From CAZTDU01 sp964617355 (GTDB taxonomy: Bacteria > Pseudomonadota > Gammaproteobacteria > Burkholderiales > SG8-39), in the NCBI GenBank assembly GCA_964617355.1, contig CAZTXP010000039.1, positions 18,764-82,763 on the forward strand: a stretch of 64,000 nucleotides of DNA, given 5' to 3'. Under the pieces are notes generated by a model. The model was given only the letters and a program-made list of their open reading frames with translations. It had not been told where the DNA came from and made no database searches. Position numbers and translations under genes: made by a program. This document shows, in pieces, positions 17,542 through 31,150 of the stretch. Numbering within the stretch: position 1 is the first letter of the stretch; every line of letters begins with the position of its first letter.

Positions 17542-18152
17542 GCACCCGTATCAACCTATTGCCGCACCGCGCCGAGAAGCGCAAGCGCTCGCGGCAGCAC
17601 TTCATGGTCATGGCCGGCATCGCCGCCGCGATCGGCGTCGGCGTCGTCGCCATGGTGCACGTCTACTACGCCGGGCGGATCGCGACCCAGGCCGAGCGCA
17701 ACGAGTTCCTGAAGAAGGAAAACGCGAAGCTCGACAAGGAGATCGACGAGATCAAGCGCCTGAAGGACGAGATCGCGCAGTTGATCGCGCGCAAGACGGC
17801 GATCGAGACCCTGCAGAACGACCGCGCGCAGACGGTGCACCTGCTTGAGGAGCTGGTGCGCCAGATGCCGGAGGGCGTGTACCTGAAGTCGGTCACGCAG
17901 AAGGGCCTTCTCGTCAACCTGCAGGGCTACTCGCAGTCGAACGCGCGGGTGTCGACGCTGATGCGCAACATCGAGTCGTCGCCCTGGCTTGCCAGCCCCG
18001 AGCTCGTCGAGATCCAGGCCTCCGCGGTGGACAAGAAGCGCGTGTCCTCCTTCAACATGAACCTGCAGCTCAAGCGTGCCGCGCCGCCGGCCAAGGATGC
18101 GTCCAAGGACGCGCCCAAGGACGCCGGCAAGGCTGCCGCGAAGAAGGGTTGA
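17538..18152 (+). CDS. pilN: Type IV pilus assembly protein PilN
   Basis: Protein of 204 residues. The N-terminal INLLPHR segment at residues 5-11 is the conserved PilM-binding motif. One transmembrane helix follows (about 22-45), then a coiled coil rich in Lys/Glu (about 50-100) and a ferredoxin-like periplasmic domain. The tail is lysine-rich and repetitive (KDASKDAPKDAGKAAAKKG). Overlaps the pilM stop by four bases. Confidence 0.95.
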   Translation: MSTRINLLPHRAEKRKRSRQHFMVMAGIAAAIGVGVVAMVHVYYAGRIATQAERNEFLKKENAKLDKEIDEIKRLKDEIAQLIARKTAIETLQNDRAQTVHLLEELVRQMPEGVYLKSVTQKGLLVNLQGYSQSNARVSTLMRNIESSPWLASPELVEIQASAVDKKRVSSFNMNLQLKRAAPPAKDASKDAPKDAGKAAAKKG

Positions 18153-18155
18153 GCC

Positions 18156-18806
18156 ATGGCCGTCAACTTCAACGCGGTACTCGAGGACTTCAAGCGCACC
18201 AACTGGTCCGACCCGGGCACCTGGTCGGCCGCGCCGAAGCTCGTCGTCGTCGCCGCCGTGCTGGTGGCGATCCCGGTGGTCGGCTATTTCGCCGACACGC
18301 AGACCCAGATCGAGGATCTCGAGCGCGGCGCGCAGCAGGAAGTCAAGCTCAAGGACGAGTACAAGGGCAAGAAGCAGCAGGCCGTGAACCTGGACCTGCA
18401 CAAGCAGCAGCTGCGCGAGATCAACGACTCCTTCGGCGCGCTGCTCAAGCAGCTGCCGGACAAGTCCCAGATGGACGCGCTGCTCGTCGACATCAACCAG
18501 GCGGGCCTCGGCCGCGGCCTGCAGTTCGAGACCTTCAAGCCCGGCGGCGAGTCGGTGCGCGAGTCGTTCGCCGAGCGCCCGATCTCGATCAAGGTCACGG
18601 GCACGTACCACGACATGGGCGCGTTCGCGAGCGACATCGGGGCGCTGTCCCGGATCGTCACCCTGAACGACGTGCAGATCGAGGCGGGCAAGGACGGCGT
18701 GCTCGCGATGGGCGCCACCGCGAAGACGTTCCGATACCTCAGCGAGGAGGAGACGAACGACCAGCGCAAGGCGGCTGCCTCGAAGAAGGGACCGGCCAAG
18801 AAATGA
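18156..18806 (+). CDS. pilO: Type IV pilus assembly protein PilO
   Basis: Protein of 216 residues: short cytoplasmic start, transmembrane helix at about 30-47, coiled coil (about 50-90) and periplasmic ferredoxin-like domain. It forms heterodimers with PilN in the inner-membrane alignment complex. A family-typical segment is QMDALLVDINQAGLGRGLQF. The gene is three bases behind pilN and overlaps pilP by four. Confidence 0.95.
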   Translation: MAVNFNAVLEDFKRTNWSDPGTWSAAPKLVVVAAVLVAIPVVGYFADTQTQIEDLERGAQQEVKLKDEYKGKKQQAVNLDLHKQQLREINDSFGALLKQLPDKSQMDALLVDINQAGLGRGLQFETFKPGGESVRESFAERPISIKVTGTYHDMGAFASDIGALSRIVTLNDVQIEAGKDGVLAMGATAKTFRYLSEEETNDQRKAAASKKGPAKK

Positions 18807-19387
18807 AACCGAACCACGACAAGCGGGCCCGCCGGGCCTGGCGAGCCGCGGCGCTCGTCGCCAGCACGGCGCTGCTGGCGGCCTGCGGCGGCGACGAACA
18901 CAGCGACCTGAAGTCCGAGCTCGACCGGATGTCCAAGGACATGCGCGGCCGCATCGAGAAGCTGCCCGAGGTCAAGCCGTACGAGCCGGTCGCCTACAAG
19001 GCGGAAAAGGATAACCAGGGCAAGCCCTTCGTCGACCCGTTCCGCCCGAGCCGCATCGAGGTCGCGCAGGCGGAGAAGGTCGCCCCGTCGGCGGCCACCG
19101 CGCGCGTGAAGCAGGAGCAGGACCGCGCCAAGGAGCCGCTGGAGGCCTTCGCTCTGGAGTCCATCCAGATGCAGGGCACCCTCACGCAGGGCAAGGAGAC
19201 GTTCGCGCTCGTGAAGGCGGGAAGCAACCTCTACCGCGTTCGCAAGGGCAACTACATGGGGCAGAACTTCGGCGTGATCACGGCCATCGACGAAGGCCAG
19301 ATCAGCCTCAAGGAGCTCGTCCAGGACGGCGGCGGGGAGTGGATTGAACGCCAGAGTTCGCTGCAACTGCAGGAAGCGAGGAAATAA
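18803..19387 (+). CDS. pilP: Type IV pilus assembly lipoprotein PilP
   Basis: Protein of 194 residues with a signal peptide and lipobox LLAAC, so the mature protein is lipidated at the cysteine. The disordered N-terminal stretch contains the PilN/PilO-binding region, and the C-terminal beta domain (about 115-190; LESIQMQGTLTQGKETFALV, YRVRKGNYMGQNFG) docks on the secretin PilQ. It bridges the inner-membrane complex and the secretin. Confidence 0.95.
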   Translation: MKPNHDKRARRAWRAAALVASTALLAACGGDEHSDLKSELDRMSKDMRGRIEKLPEVKPYEPVAYKAEKDNQGKPFVDPFRPSRIEVAQAEKVAPSAATARVKQEQDRAKEPLEAFALESIQMQGTLTQGKETFALVKAGSNLYRVRKGNYMGQNFGVITAIDEGQISLKELVQDGGGEWIERQSSLQLQEARK

Positions 19388-19389
19388 CC

Positions 19390-21504
19390 ATGAAAACCAG
19401 GATCCTGTCCGCTGTACTCACGATCGGGCTGTGGCTCGTCTGCGCTGCAGGCGCCCGGGCGCAGAACGCCATCGAGTCCTTCAACGTGGTCCAGGACGGC
19501 GGCAAGGTCGTCGTCCGCATCACGACGAAGGAGCCCCTGCAGGCGGTGCCCGCCAACTTCACCGTCGCGACCCCGCCGCGCATCGCGTTCGACTTCGCGG
19601 GGATCTCGAACGGACTTGGCCGTGCTTCCCAGAACATCGGCGAGGGCGAGCTTCGCTCGATGAACGTCGTGCAGGGCTCCGACAAGACACGGCTGGTGCT
19701 CAACCTGCGCCGGCCGGTGACCCATGATGTCGCGCTTGACGGCAAGTCGGTGGTGGTCACGCTGACGAACCCGGTGGCGACGACCGCGGCGCCCGCGGCG
19801 AGCGCGCAGGTCGCGCACTTCGCGGAAGGCCGCGGCGACCAGAAGCACGCCGTGAAGGAGATCGACTTCCGTCGTGGTCGCCAGGGCGAGGGCCGCGTGG
19901 TGATCGACCTGTCGGACACCTCGACCGGCATCGACATCCGCCAGCAGGGCCAGAACCTCGTGGTCGACCTGCTCAAGACCTCGATTCCCGACAACCTGCG
20001 CAAGCGCTACGACGTGGTCGACTTCTCCACGCCGGTGCAGACGATCAACGCGTTCGCGCAGGGCGAGAACGTCCGCCTCGTGATCGAGCCCAAGGGCCAG
20101 TGGGAATACAACGCCTACCAGACCGACACGCAGTTCGTCGTCGAGGTGAAGCCCCGCGTCGAGTCCCGCACAGGCCAGCGTGGCTACACGGGGGAGAAGC
20201 TGTCGCTGAACTTCCAGAACGTCGAGGTGCGGGCGGTACTGAACGTGATCGCCGACTTCACCGACCTCAACGTGATCACCAGCGACAGCGTGAGCGGCAA
20301 CATCACCCTGCGCTTGAAGGAAGTGCCCTGGGACCAGGCGCTCGACATCATCCTGCAGACGCGCGGCCTTGACATGCGGCGCAGCGGGAGCGTGATCTGG
20401 ATCGCGCCGCGCGACGAGCTCGCGACCCGCGAGAAGCTCGCGCTCGAAGCCCAGCAGCAGATCACGGACCTCGAGCAGACGCGCACCGAGAGCTTCCAGA
20501 TGAACTACCAGAAGGCGGCGGACGTCCAGAAGCTGCTGTCCGACCAGAACCAGCGCATCCTTTCGAAGCGGGGAAGCGCGGTAGTCGACCAGCGCACCAA
20601 CACGCTCTTCGTGCAGGACGTGCCGAGCCGCCTCGAGGAAGTGCGCAAGCTGCTGGCCAAGATCGACGTGCCGGTCCGGCAGGTCATGATCGAGGCGCGC
20701 ATCGTAGAGGCGTCGGACACCTTCGCGAAGAACCTGGGCGCACGCCTGGGCTACAACGATATCTCGGTGGCGGCGCAGGGTGGCCGCGGCGGCAACGCGA
20801 TCCTCGGATCGCGCGACGATCGCGTCATCTTCTCGGGCAACACCACTGGCGTCGGCATCCGCACCGGCCAGACGCCCGACGACGGCACGGGCTACTTCCC
20901 GGCGGGCAACAACGTGAACCTTCCGGCGGCGGGCCTGAACTCGTTCAGCGTCGGCCAGCTCGCGTTCACGCTGTTCCGTCCCAGCCTGACCCGGTTCATC
21001 AACGCAGAAATCACCGCACTCGAGGCCGACGGCAAGGGCAAGATCATCTCCAGCCCGCGTGTCCTCACGGCCGACCAGGTCGAGGCGCTGATCGAGCAGG
21101 GCACGGAGATTCCGTACCAGCAGGCCACGTCCTCGGGCGCCACCTCGGTGTCGTTCCGCAAGGCCAACCTGGCGCTGAAGGTGAAGCCGCAGATCACGCC
21201 GGACGGCAATGTGATCATGACGCTGGACGTCAACAAGGACGCCCCCGGGGCGACCACGCCCGCCGGCGTGCAGATCAGCACCAAGCACGTGAAGACCGAG
21301 GTACTGGTCGAGAACGGCGGCACGGTGGTGATCGGCGGCATCTTCGAGCAGACCGAGCGGCAGGACGTGACGCAAGTGCCGTTCCTCGGCGACCTGCCGT
21401 ACATCGGCTTCATGTTCAAGAACCGCGCGACCTCGAACCAGAAGACCGAGCTGCTCGTGTTCATCACGCCGCGCATCGTCAACGAGCGGCTGACGATTCG
21501 CTAG
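19390..21504 (+). CDS. pilQ: Type IV pilus secretin PilQ
   Basis: Protein of 704 residues with a signal peptide (cleavage after ARAQ). There are two N-terminal AMIN domains (about 30-130 and 150-260), which bind peptidoglycan, then N0 and N1 domains (starting LSLNFQNVEVRAVLNVIADF), and the C-terminal secretin beta-barrel region with the signature VPFLGDLPYIGFMFKN. It forms the outer-membrane channel for the pilus. Last gene of the operon, followed by an intrinsic terminator. Confidence 0.96.
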   Translation: MKTRILSAVLTIGLWLVCAAGARAQNAIESFNVVQDGGKVVVRITTKEPLQAVPANFTVATPPRIAFDFAGISNGLGRASQNIGEGELRSMNVVQGSDKTRLVLNLRRPVTHDVALDGKSVVVTLTNPVATTAAPAASAQVAHFAEGRGDQKHAVKEIDFRRGRQGEGRVVIDLSDTSTGIDIRQQGQNLVVDLLKTSIPDNLRKRYDVVDFSTPVQTINAFAQGENVRLVIEPKGQWEYNAYQTDTQFVVEVKPRVESRTGQRGYTGEKLSLNFQNVEVRAVLNVIADFTDLNVITSDSVSGNITLRLKEVPWDQALDIILQTRGLDMRRSGSVIWIAPRDELATREKLALEAQQQITDLEQTRTESFQMNYQKAADVQKLLSDQNQRILSKRGSAVVDQRTNTLFVQDVPSRLEEVRKLLAKIDVPVRQVMIEARIVEASDTFAKNLGARLGYNDISVAAQGGRGGNAILGSRDDRVIFSGNTTGVGIRTGQTPDDGTGYFPAGNNVNLPAAGLNSFSVGQLAFTLFRPSLTRFINAEITALEADGKGKIISSPRVLTADQVEALIEQGTEIPYQQATSSGATSVSFRKANLALKVKPQITPDGNVIMTLDVNKDAPGATTPAGVQISTKHVKTEVLVENGGTVVIGGIFEQTERQDVTQVPFLGDLPYIGFMFKNRATSNQKTELLVFITPRIVNERLTIR

Positions 21505-21522
21505 CCGTTGCATCGCCGAACG

Positions 21523-21555
21523 ACGGCCAGGCCGAGCGCCTGGCCGTTTCTTTTT
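21523..21555 (+). terminator. Rho-independent terminator of pilMNOPQ
   Basis: ACGGCCAGG and CCTGGCCGT form a perfect nine-base-pair stem around a seven-base loop, followed by TTCTTTTT. It starts 18 bases after the pilQ stop and 56 before aroK. This is the clearest intrinsic terminator in the window. Confidence 0.9.
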
Positions 21556-21578
21556 GCGGCGGCGGATAACATAGCGCC

Positions 21579-22118
21579 ATGGACGCGGCGGCCGCACCGG
21601 GCATCTTCCTCGTCGGCATGATGGGGGCCGGCAAGACCACGGTCGGGCGGCTGCTGGCCCGGCGGCTCGGGCGCCGCTTCGTGGATTCCGACGTCGAGAT
21701 CGAATCGCGCTGTGGTGTGCGTATCCCGTTGATCTTCGAGATCGAGGGGGAGGCGGGCTTCCGCGCGCGCGAGCGCGCGGTGATCGAGGAGCTCACCCAA
21801 GAGGCCGGCATCGTGCTTGCCACGGGCGGCGGCGCCGTGCTTGCGCCGGAGAATCGCCGGGCATTGTCTTCGCGCGGCACCGTGATCTACCTTTGCGCGC
21901 AACCGCCGGATCTCTACCGTCGCGTGCGACACGACCGCAACCGGCCGTTGCTCGCGACCGCGGATCCGCTGAGGCGCCTGGAAGAGCTGTACGAGTTGCG
22001 AGACCCGCTGTATCGAGAGGTGGCAGACCTCGTGGTGGACACCGGCCGCCAGAAGGCGCCGACGCTCGCGCGCCAGCTGGTCGAGGCCCTGGAGGAACGA
22101 TGCCGACGCTCCGCGTAG
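21579..22118 (+). CDS. aroK: Shikimate kinase
   Basis: Protein of 179 residues. It phosphorylates shikimate at the 3-OH in the aromatic amino-acid pathway. Walker A is GMMGAGKTTVG (about residues 13-23), shikimate contacts are in RFVDSDVEIE and FRARE, the glycine-rich ATGGGAVL loop follows, and the lid arginine is in RRVRHDRNRPLL. The start overlaps nothing; the end overlaps aroB by 19 bases. Confidence 0.96.
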   Translation: MDAAAAPGIFLVGMMGAGKTTVGRLLARRLGRRFVDSDVEIESRCGVRIPLIFEIEGEAGFRARERAVIEELTQEAGIVLATGGGAVLAPENRRALSSRGTVIYLCAQPPDLYRRVRHDRNRPLLATADPLRRLEELYELRDPLYREVADLVVDTGRQKAPTLARQLVEALEERCRRSA

Positions 22119-23188
22119 CGCTCGCAGAGCGCACCTACCCGATCCACGTGGGCGAGGGCGTGATCGACGATGCCGAACACTACCGTCCCTCCGTCGCCGG
22201 TCGCCAGGTGGCCGTCGTCACCAGCGAGCCCATGGCGGGCCTCTACCTGCCCCGCCTTCGCGCCGCGCTCGCGCAGGCGGGGGCCGCGTCGACGACGCCC
22301 GTGCTGGTCGAGGCGGGAGAGACCTCCAAGCGCTGGGAGACCATCGATCGCATCTGCGGCGCGTTGCTCGAGGCGCGCCTGGGGCGCGATGCCGTGCTCG
22401 TGGCCCTCGGTGGAGGCGTGATCGGCGACCTTACCGGCTTTGCCGCGGCGGTGTACCAGCGCGGCATTCCGTTCGTCCAGGTACCGACGACCCTGCTCGC
22501 GCAGGTCGATTCGTCGGTCGGCGGCAAGACCGGCATCAACCACGCGCTGGGCAAGAACATGATCGGCGCCTTCCACCAGCCGCTCGCAGTGGTCGCCGAC
22601 GTCGGCGTGCTGGCCACTCTCCCGGAGCGCGAACTCGCGGCCGGCGTGGCGGAAGTGATCAAGCATGGCTTCATCCTCGACGAGGCGTTCACCGCCTGGC
22701 TGGAACGCGATGTCGAAGCGCTGCTCGCGAGGCGCGCCGACGCGCTTGCGCGCGCCGTGGTGCGCTCCTGCGAGATCAAGGCCGACGTGGTCGCGGGCGA
22801 CGAGCGCGAGCAGGGCGCGCGCGCGCTGCTGAATTTCGGTCACACCTTCGGCCACGCGATCGAGGCCGGTGCGGGCTACGGCACGTGGCTGCACGGTGAA
22901 GCCGTCGGCGCGGGGATGGTGATGGCCGCCGAACTCTCGCGACGGCTGGGCCTCGTCGATGCGGCGGCCTTCCAGCGCGTGCGCGACCTTGTCGCGCGCA
23001 GCCGGCTGCCCGTGCGCGGGCTGGCGATGCCTCCGCGGCGCTACCTGGACCTGATGGCGGTGGACAAGAAGGCGTCGGCGGGGAAGCTGCGCTTCGTCCT
23101 CCTCGAAGCCATCGGCCGAGCGGTGGTGCGGGGCGGGATCCCCGACGCAGAGGTCGAAGCCGCCATCGCGGCCTGCATGCCGGCCTAG
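22100..23188 (+). CDS. aroB: 3-dehydroquinate synthase
   Basis: Protein of 362 residues, the usual length. It converts DAHP to 3-dehydroquinate, using NAD and a divalent metal. The NAD loop is GGGVIGDLTGFAAA, substrate contacts are in QVDSSVGGKTGINH, and the metal ligands lie in EVIKHG, NFGHTFGHAIE and WLHGEAVGAGM. The ATG at 22100, behind GGAGGAACG, lies within the aroK end, indicating coupling. Confidence 0.96.
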   Translation: MPTLRVALAERTYPIHVGEGVIDDAEHYRPSVAGRQVAVVTSEPMAGLYLPRLRAALAQAGAASTTPVLVEAGETSKRWETIDRICGALLEARLGRDAVLVALGGGVIGDLTGFAAAVYQRGIPFVQVPTTLLAQVDSSVGGKTGINHALGKNMIGAFHQPLAVVADVGVLATLPERELAAGVAEVIKHGFILDEAFTAWLERDVEALLARRADALARAVVRSCEIKADVVAGDEREQGARALLNFGHTFGHAIEAGAGYGTWLHGEAVGAGMVMAAELSRRLGLVDAAAFQRVRDLVARSRLPVRGLAMPPRRYLDLMAVDKKASAGKLRFVLLEAIGRAVVRGGIPDAEVEAAIAACMPA

Positions 23189-23208
23189 CGCCGGGCACCC
23201 CGCAGGCC

Positions 23209-23237
23209 TTGTAAGGGCCCGGATCCAAAGGTATATT
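23209..23237 (+). promoter_or_regulatory. Sigma-70-type promoter for gltBD
   Basis: TTGTAA (-35, four of six) and TATATT (-10, five of six) with an exact 17-base spacer, in the 117-base gap between aroB and gltB. The start point would be near 23244, about 60 bases upstream of the gltB start codon. Confidence 0.55.
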
Positions 23238-23305
23238 CCGCGGTTCGCCCTCTGATTTGTGCGCGGCATCATTGCGCCGGGCGGACCCGCCATCGTCCGA
23301 AGGAT

Positions 23306-27970
<4,665 letters not shown>

Positions 27971-27973
27971 CTT

Positions 27974-28006
27974 GGAACGAGGGGCGCGCGCCCCTCGTGC
28001 ACCCCC
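27974..28006. repeat. Palindromic element between gltB and gltD
   Basis: Begins GGAACGAGGGG four bases after the gltB stop codon. Bases 27977-27998 are a perfect 22-base palindrome (ACGAGGGGCGC and its reverse complement), followed by TGCACCCCC. A closely related element lies at the gltD stop codon. It could attenuate transcription or stabilise the mRNA end; no T-tract is present. Confidence 0.75.
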
Positions 28007-28032
28007 GAATTCAGACGAGAGGCAGGACAGGA

Positions 28033-29490
28033 ATGGGCAAGGTCACCGGGTTCCTCGAATACCAGCGCCTGCACGAGGCCGCCGAGGCGGTCGAGACGCG
28101 CAAGAAGCACTATCGCGAGTTCGTCCTGCACCTCACGGAAGACGAGGCGAAGCAGCAGGGCGCGCGCTGCATGGACTGCGGCACGCCGTTCTGCATGAAC
28201 GGCTGCCCGGTCAACAACCTGATCCCCGACTGGAACGACCTCGTCTTCCGGCAGGGCTGGCAGGCCGCGATCGATACGCTGCACTCGACCAACAACTTCC
28301 CCGAGTTCACCGGGCGCGTCTGCCCGGCGCCCTGCGAGGAAGCCTGCGTGCTGCGCATCAACGACGACGCAGTCGGCATCAAGTCGATCGAGCACGCGAT
28401 CATCGACAAGGCGTGGGAGGCCGGCTGGGTGAAGCCGCAGCCCGCGACCAGGAAGACCGGCAAGAAGGTCGCGGTGATCGGCTCCGGCCCGGCGGGCCTC
28501 GCCGCCGCGCAGCAGCTCGCGCGCGCGGGCCACGCGGTGACGGTGTTCGAGAAGAACGACCGCGTCGGCGGGTTGCTGCGCTATGGCATACCCGACTTCA
28601 AGATGGAGAAGTGGCTGATCGACCGGCGCCTCGACCAGATGAAGGCCGAAGGCGTCGAGTTCCGCACCAACCACGTGGTCGGCGGCGCGCCGGTCGGCGC
28701 GGGCAACGCGCAGGCCAAGCCTGTGGACCCGAAGAAGCTGCTGAAGGACTACGACGCGGTGGTGCTCGCGGGCGGCGCGGAAGTGCCACGCGACCTGCCT
28801 GTTCCGGGCCGCGAGCTCGACGGCGTGCACTACGCGATGGAGTTCCTGCCGTTGCAGAACCGCCGCGTCGCCGGCGACACCAACGTGCGCGATCTGTGGG
28901 CGAAGGGCAAGCACGTGATCGTGATCGGTGGCGGCGATACGGGCTCCGACTGCGTCGGCACGTCCAATCGCCATGGGGCCGCGTCGGTCACGCAGTTCGA
29001 GCTGCTCTCGAAGCCGGGCGAGCCGGAGCGCAACCCGGTGTGGCCGTACTGGCCGACGCGGCTGCGCACTTCGTCCTCGCACGAAGAGGGCGCCGCGCGC
29101 GACTGGTCCGTCGCCACCAAGGAACTGGTCGGCGAGAAGGGCAAGGTCAAGGCGCTGAAGGCCGTGCGGCTCGAGTGGAAGGGCGGCAAGATGTCCGAGG
29201 TGCCGGGGTCCGAGTTCACGCTGCCCGCCGACCTAGTGCTGCTCGCGATGGGCTTCGTCGCGCCGGTGTCGTCCGTGCTCGAGGCCTTCGGCGTCGATAA
29301 GGATCCGCGCGGCAACGCCCGGGCCGACACCGAGGGCGAGAAGAGCTACGCGACGAACGTCGCCAAGGTCTTCGCGGCCGGCGACATGCGTCGCGGCCAG
29401 TCGCTGGTGGTCTGGGCGATCCGCGAAGGCCGGCAGTGCGCCCGCGCGGTGGACGAGTTCCTGATGGGAACCTCGGATCTTCCCCGGTAG
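28033..29490 (+). CDS. gltD: Glutamate synthase (NADPH) small subunit
   Basis: Protein of 485 residues. The N-terminal 4Fe-4S cysteines are in CMDCGTPFCMNGCPV and CPAPCEEACVL. The FAD loop is VIGSGPAGLAAAQQL and the NADPH loop VIGGGDTGSDC. It delivers electrons from NADPH through FAD and Fe-S clusters to GltB. It starts 62 bases behind gltB, behind GGCAGGACAGGA, with the palindromic element in between. ATG 28033 fits the conserved MGKVTGFLEYQR start. Confidence 0.96.
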   Translation: MGKVTGFLEYQRLHEAAEAVETRKKHYREFVLHLTEDEAKQQGARCMDCGTPFCMNGCPVNNLIPDWNDLVFRQGWQAAIDTLHSTNNFPEFTGRVCPAPCEEACVLRINDDAVGIKSIEHAIIDKAWEAGWVKPQPATRKTGKKVAVIGSGPAGLAAAQQLARAGHAVTVFEKNDRVGGLLRYGIPDFKMEKWLIDRRLDQMKAEGVEFRTNHVVGGAPVGAGNAQAKPVDPKKLLKDYDAVVLAGGAEVPRDLPVPGRELDGVHYAMEFLPLQNRRVAGDTNVRDLWAKGKHVIVIGGGDTGSDCVGTSNRHGAASVTQFELLSKPGEPERNPVWPYWPTRLRTSSSHEEGAARDWSVATKELVGEKGKVKALKAVRLEWKGGKMSEVPGSEFTLPADLVLLAMGFVAPVSSVLEAFGVDKDPRGNARADTEGEKSYATNVAKVFAAGDMRRGQSLVVWAIREGRQCARAVDEFLMGTSDLPR

Positions 29491-29527
29491 GAACGAGGGG
29501 GCGCTGCACGCCCCCTCATGCTCCCCC
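29490..29527. repeat. Second copy of the palindromic element, at the gltD stop
   Basis: Begins GGAACGAGGGGGCG on the last base of the gltD stop codon. GAGGGGGCG and CGCCCCCTC (29495-29503 / 29509-29517) pair around a five-base loop, followed by ATGCTCCCCC. It shares the flank GGAACGAGGGG and the tail TGC-(A/T)-CCCCC with the copy behind gltB. It lies between convergent gltD and phnE and may act as a two-way transcription stop. Confidence 0.75.
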
Positions 29528-29558
29528 CTGCAAGAAAGGTCTACTGCCGAACCTTCGG

Positions 29559-30356
29559 TTAGATGATTTTCTTGCGGATCTGGGTGACGGTGATCTCCGC
29601 GATCACCACCACGCAGAAGATCGCGAACAGCACCATCGCGACGCGGTCCCACTGGAAGAGGTTGAGCGCGGTGTCGAGCGCCATGCCGATGCCGCCGGCG
29701 CCGACCAGCCCGAGCACGGCGGATTCGCGTACGTTGATGTCCCAGCGAAAGAGCGCGATCGACCAGAATGCCGGCTCGACCTGCGGCCAGTAGCCCTTCG
29801 ACAGCACCGACAGCCACGGCGCGCCCGCCGCCTGCAGCGCCTCGATCGTGCCGCGGTTGGACTCCTCCAGCGCCTCGCCGAAGAGCTTGCCGACGAAGCC
29901 GATGGAGCGGAACGCGATCGCGAGCGTCCCGGCCAGCGCCCCGGGGCCGAACACCGCGACGAAGAGCAGCGCCCAGACCAGCGAGTTCACCGAGCGGCTC
30001 GACACCAGCACCAGCTTCGCCGCGTAGTTCACCGCGCGGTTCGGCACGATCGCGTGCGCGGCGCAGAGGCCGACCGGCACCGCCATCACGACCGCGAGGA
30101 TGGTGCCGAGGGACGCGATGTGCAGCGTGTCCATCAAGGCGTCATGCACCCCGCCGCGGTAATGGTAGAACGCGATCGGCCACATGCGTCGCAGCAGGTC
30201 CTGCATCTGCTCCGGCGCGTCGTACAGGAATTCGGGGATGATCTCCACGGTGCGCGCCGACGCGACGATCGCGGCGACGATCGCGACGTAGACGGTGTAG
30301 CGCGCGGCGCGCTCGGCCGCGGTGAAGCGCTTCCACTCACGCACCACGGCGCTCAT
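29559..30356 (-). CDS. phnE: Phosphonate-type ABC transporter permease (distal)
   Basis: Protein of 265 residues, PhnE family, with about six transmembrane helices. The coupling loop is EALQAAGAPWLSVLSKGYWPQV, followed by FRWDINVRESAVLGLVGAGGIGMAL, characteristic of phosphonate/phosphite permeases. The start overlaps the upstream permease stop by four bases. It pairs with the second permease to form the channel. Last gene of the operon. Confidence 0.9.
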   Translation of the reverse strand: MSAVVREWKRFTAAERAARYTVYVAIVAAIVASARTVEIIPEFLYDAPEQMQDLLRRMWPIAFYHYRGGVHDALMDTLHIASLGTILAVVMAVPVGLCAAHAIVPNRAVNYAAKLVLVSSRSVNSLVWALLFVAVFGPGALAGTLAIAFRSIGFVGKLFGEALEESNRGTIEALQAAGAPWLSVLSKGYWPQVEPAFWSIALFRWDINVRESAVLGLVGAGGIGMALDTALNLFQWDRVAMVLFAIFCVVVIAEITVTQIRKKII

Positions 30357-31150
30357 GCGCCGTCCACCTTGCCGCGCTCGAGGAACACGCCGCGCACCCA
30401 CTGCGCGAGCACCTCGCCGACCATGATCATGCCGATGATGCTGAGCAGGATCGCGCAGACGAAGTCGTAGTCGAAGCGCTGGAACGCGGCGAAGAGGGTC
30501 CCGCCGATGCCGCCGGCGCCGACGATGCCGACCATGGTCGAGTTGCGCAGGTTCGAGTCGAGCTGGTAGGTCGCGAAGCCGACGAAGCGCGAGAACACCT
30601 GCGGCAGCACGCCGTAGGCGATGAGCGACGCGAACGGCGCCCCCGTGGCGCGCACCGCTTCCACCTGCTTCAGCGAGATCTCCTCGATCGCCTCGGCGAA
30701 CAGCTTGCCGATGAAGCCGACCGAGGCCACCACGAGCGCGAGGATCCCGGCGAGCGCGCCGAAACCCACCGCCTTCACGAACAGGATCGCCACGATCACC
30801 GGGTGGAACGAGCGGCACAGCGCGATGGACGCGCGCGCCGGCCAGCTGACCCAGGCGGGCATCAGGTTGCGCGCCGCGAACAGGCCGATCGGCAGCGAGA
30901 TCAGGATACCGAGGAAGGACGCCAGCACCGCGATCTCGAGGCTCTCGGTGAGGCCCTTGGCGAGCGTGTCCGGCTGCGCGATCTTCGGCGGCAGCATGCG
31001 CGCGATGAAGCGCGCGCCGTTGTCGAGGCCCGTCAGGAAGCGCGCCCACGTGAAGTCCAGGCGCGACACCGCGTAGGCGACATAGATCGCGAGCAGCACC
31101 CAGGCGGCCCGCGTCCACCAGTTCGGCTTGAAGGCGACCGGGGCGCTCAA
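30353..31150 (-). CDS. phnE: Phosphonate-type ABC transporter permease (proximal)
   Basis: Protein of 265 residues of the same family as the next permease. Coupling loop EAVRATGAPFASLIAYGVLPQV, then YQLDSNLRNSTMVGIVGAGGIGGTL. No ATG is available at the expected position; the start is taken as the TTG at 31150, whose last bases overlap the ATPase stop (TTGA). The two permeases share length and topology but are clearly diverged, as in PhnE1/PhnE2 heterodimeric transporters. Confidence 0.88.
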   Translation of the reverse strand: MSAPVAFKPNWWTRAAWVLLAIYVAYAVSRLDFTWARFLTGLDNGARFIARMLPPKIAQPDTLAKGLTESLEIAVLASFLGILISLPIGLFAARNLMPAWVSWPARASIALCRSFHPVIVAILFVKAVGFGALAGILALVVASVGFIGKLFAEAIEEISLKQVEAVRATGAPFASLIAYGVLPQVFSRFVGFATYQLDSNLRNSTMVGIVGAGGIGGTLFAAFQRFDYDFVCAILLSIIGMIMVGEVLAQWVRGVFLERGKVDGA

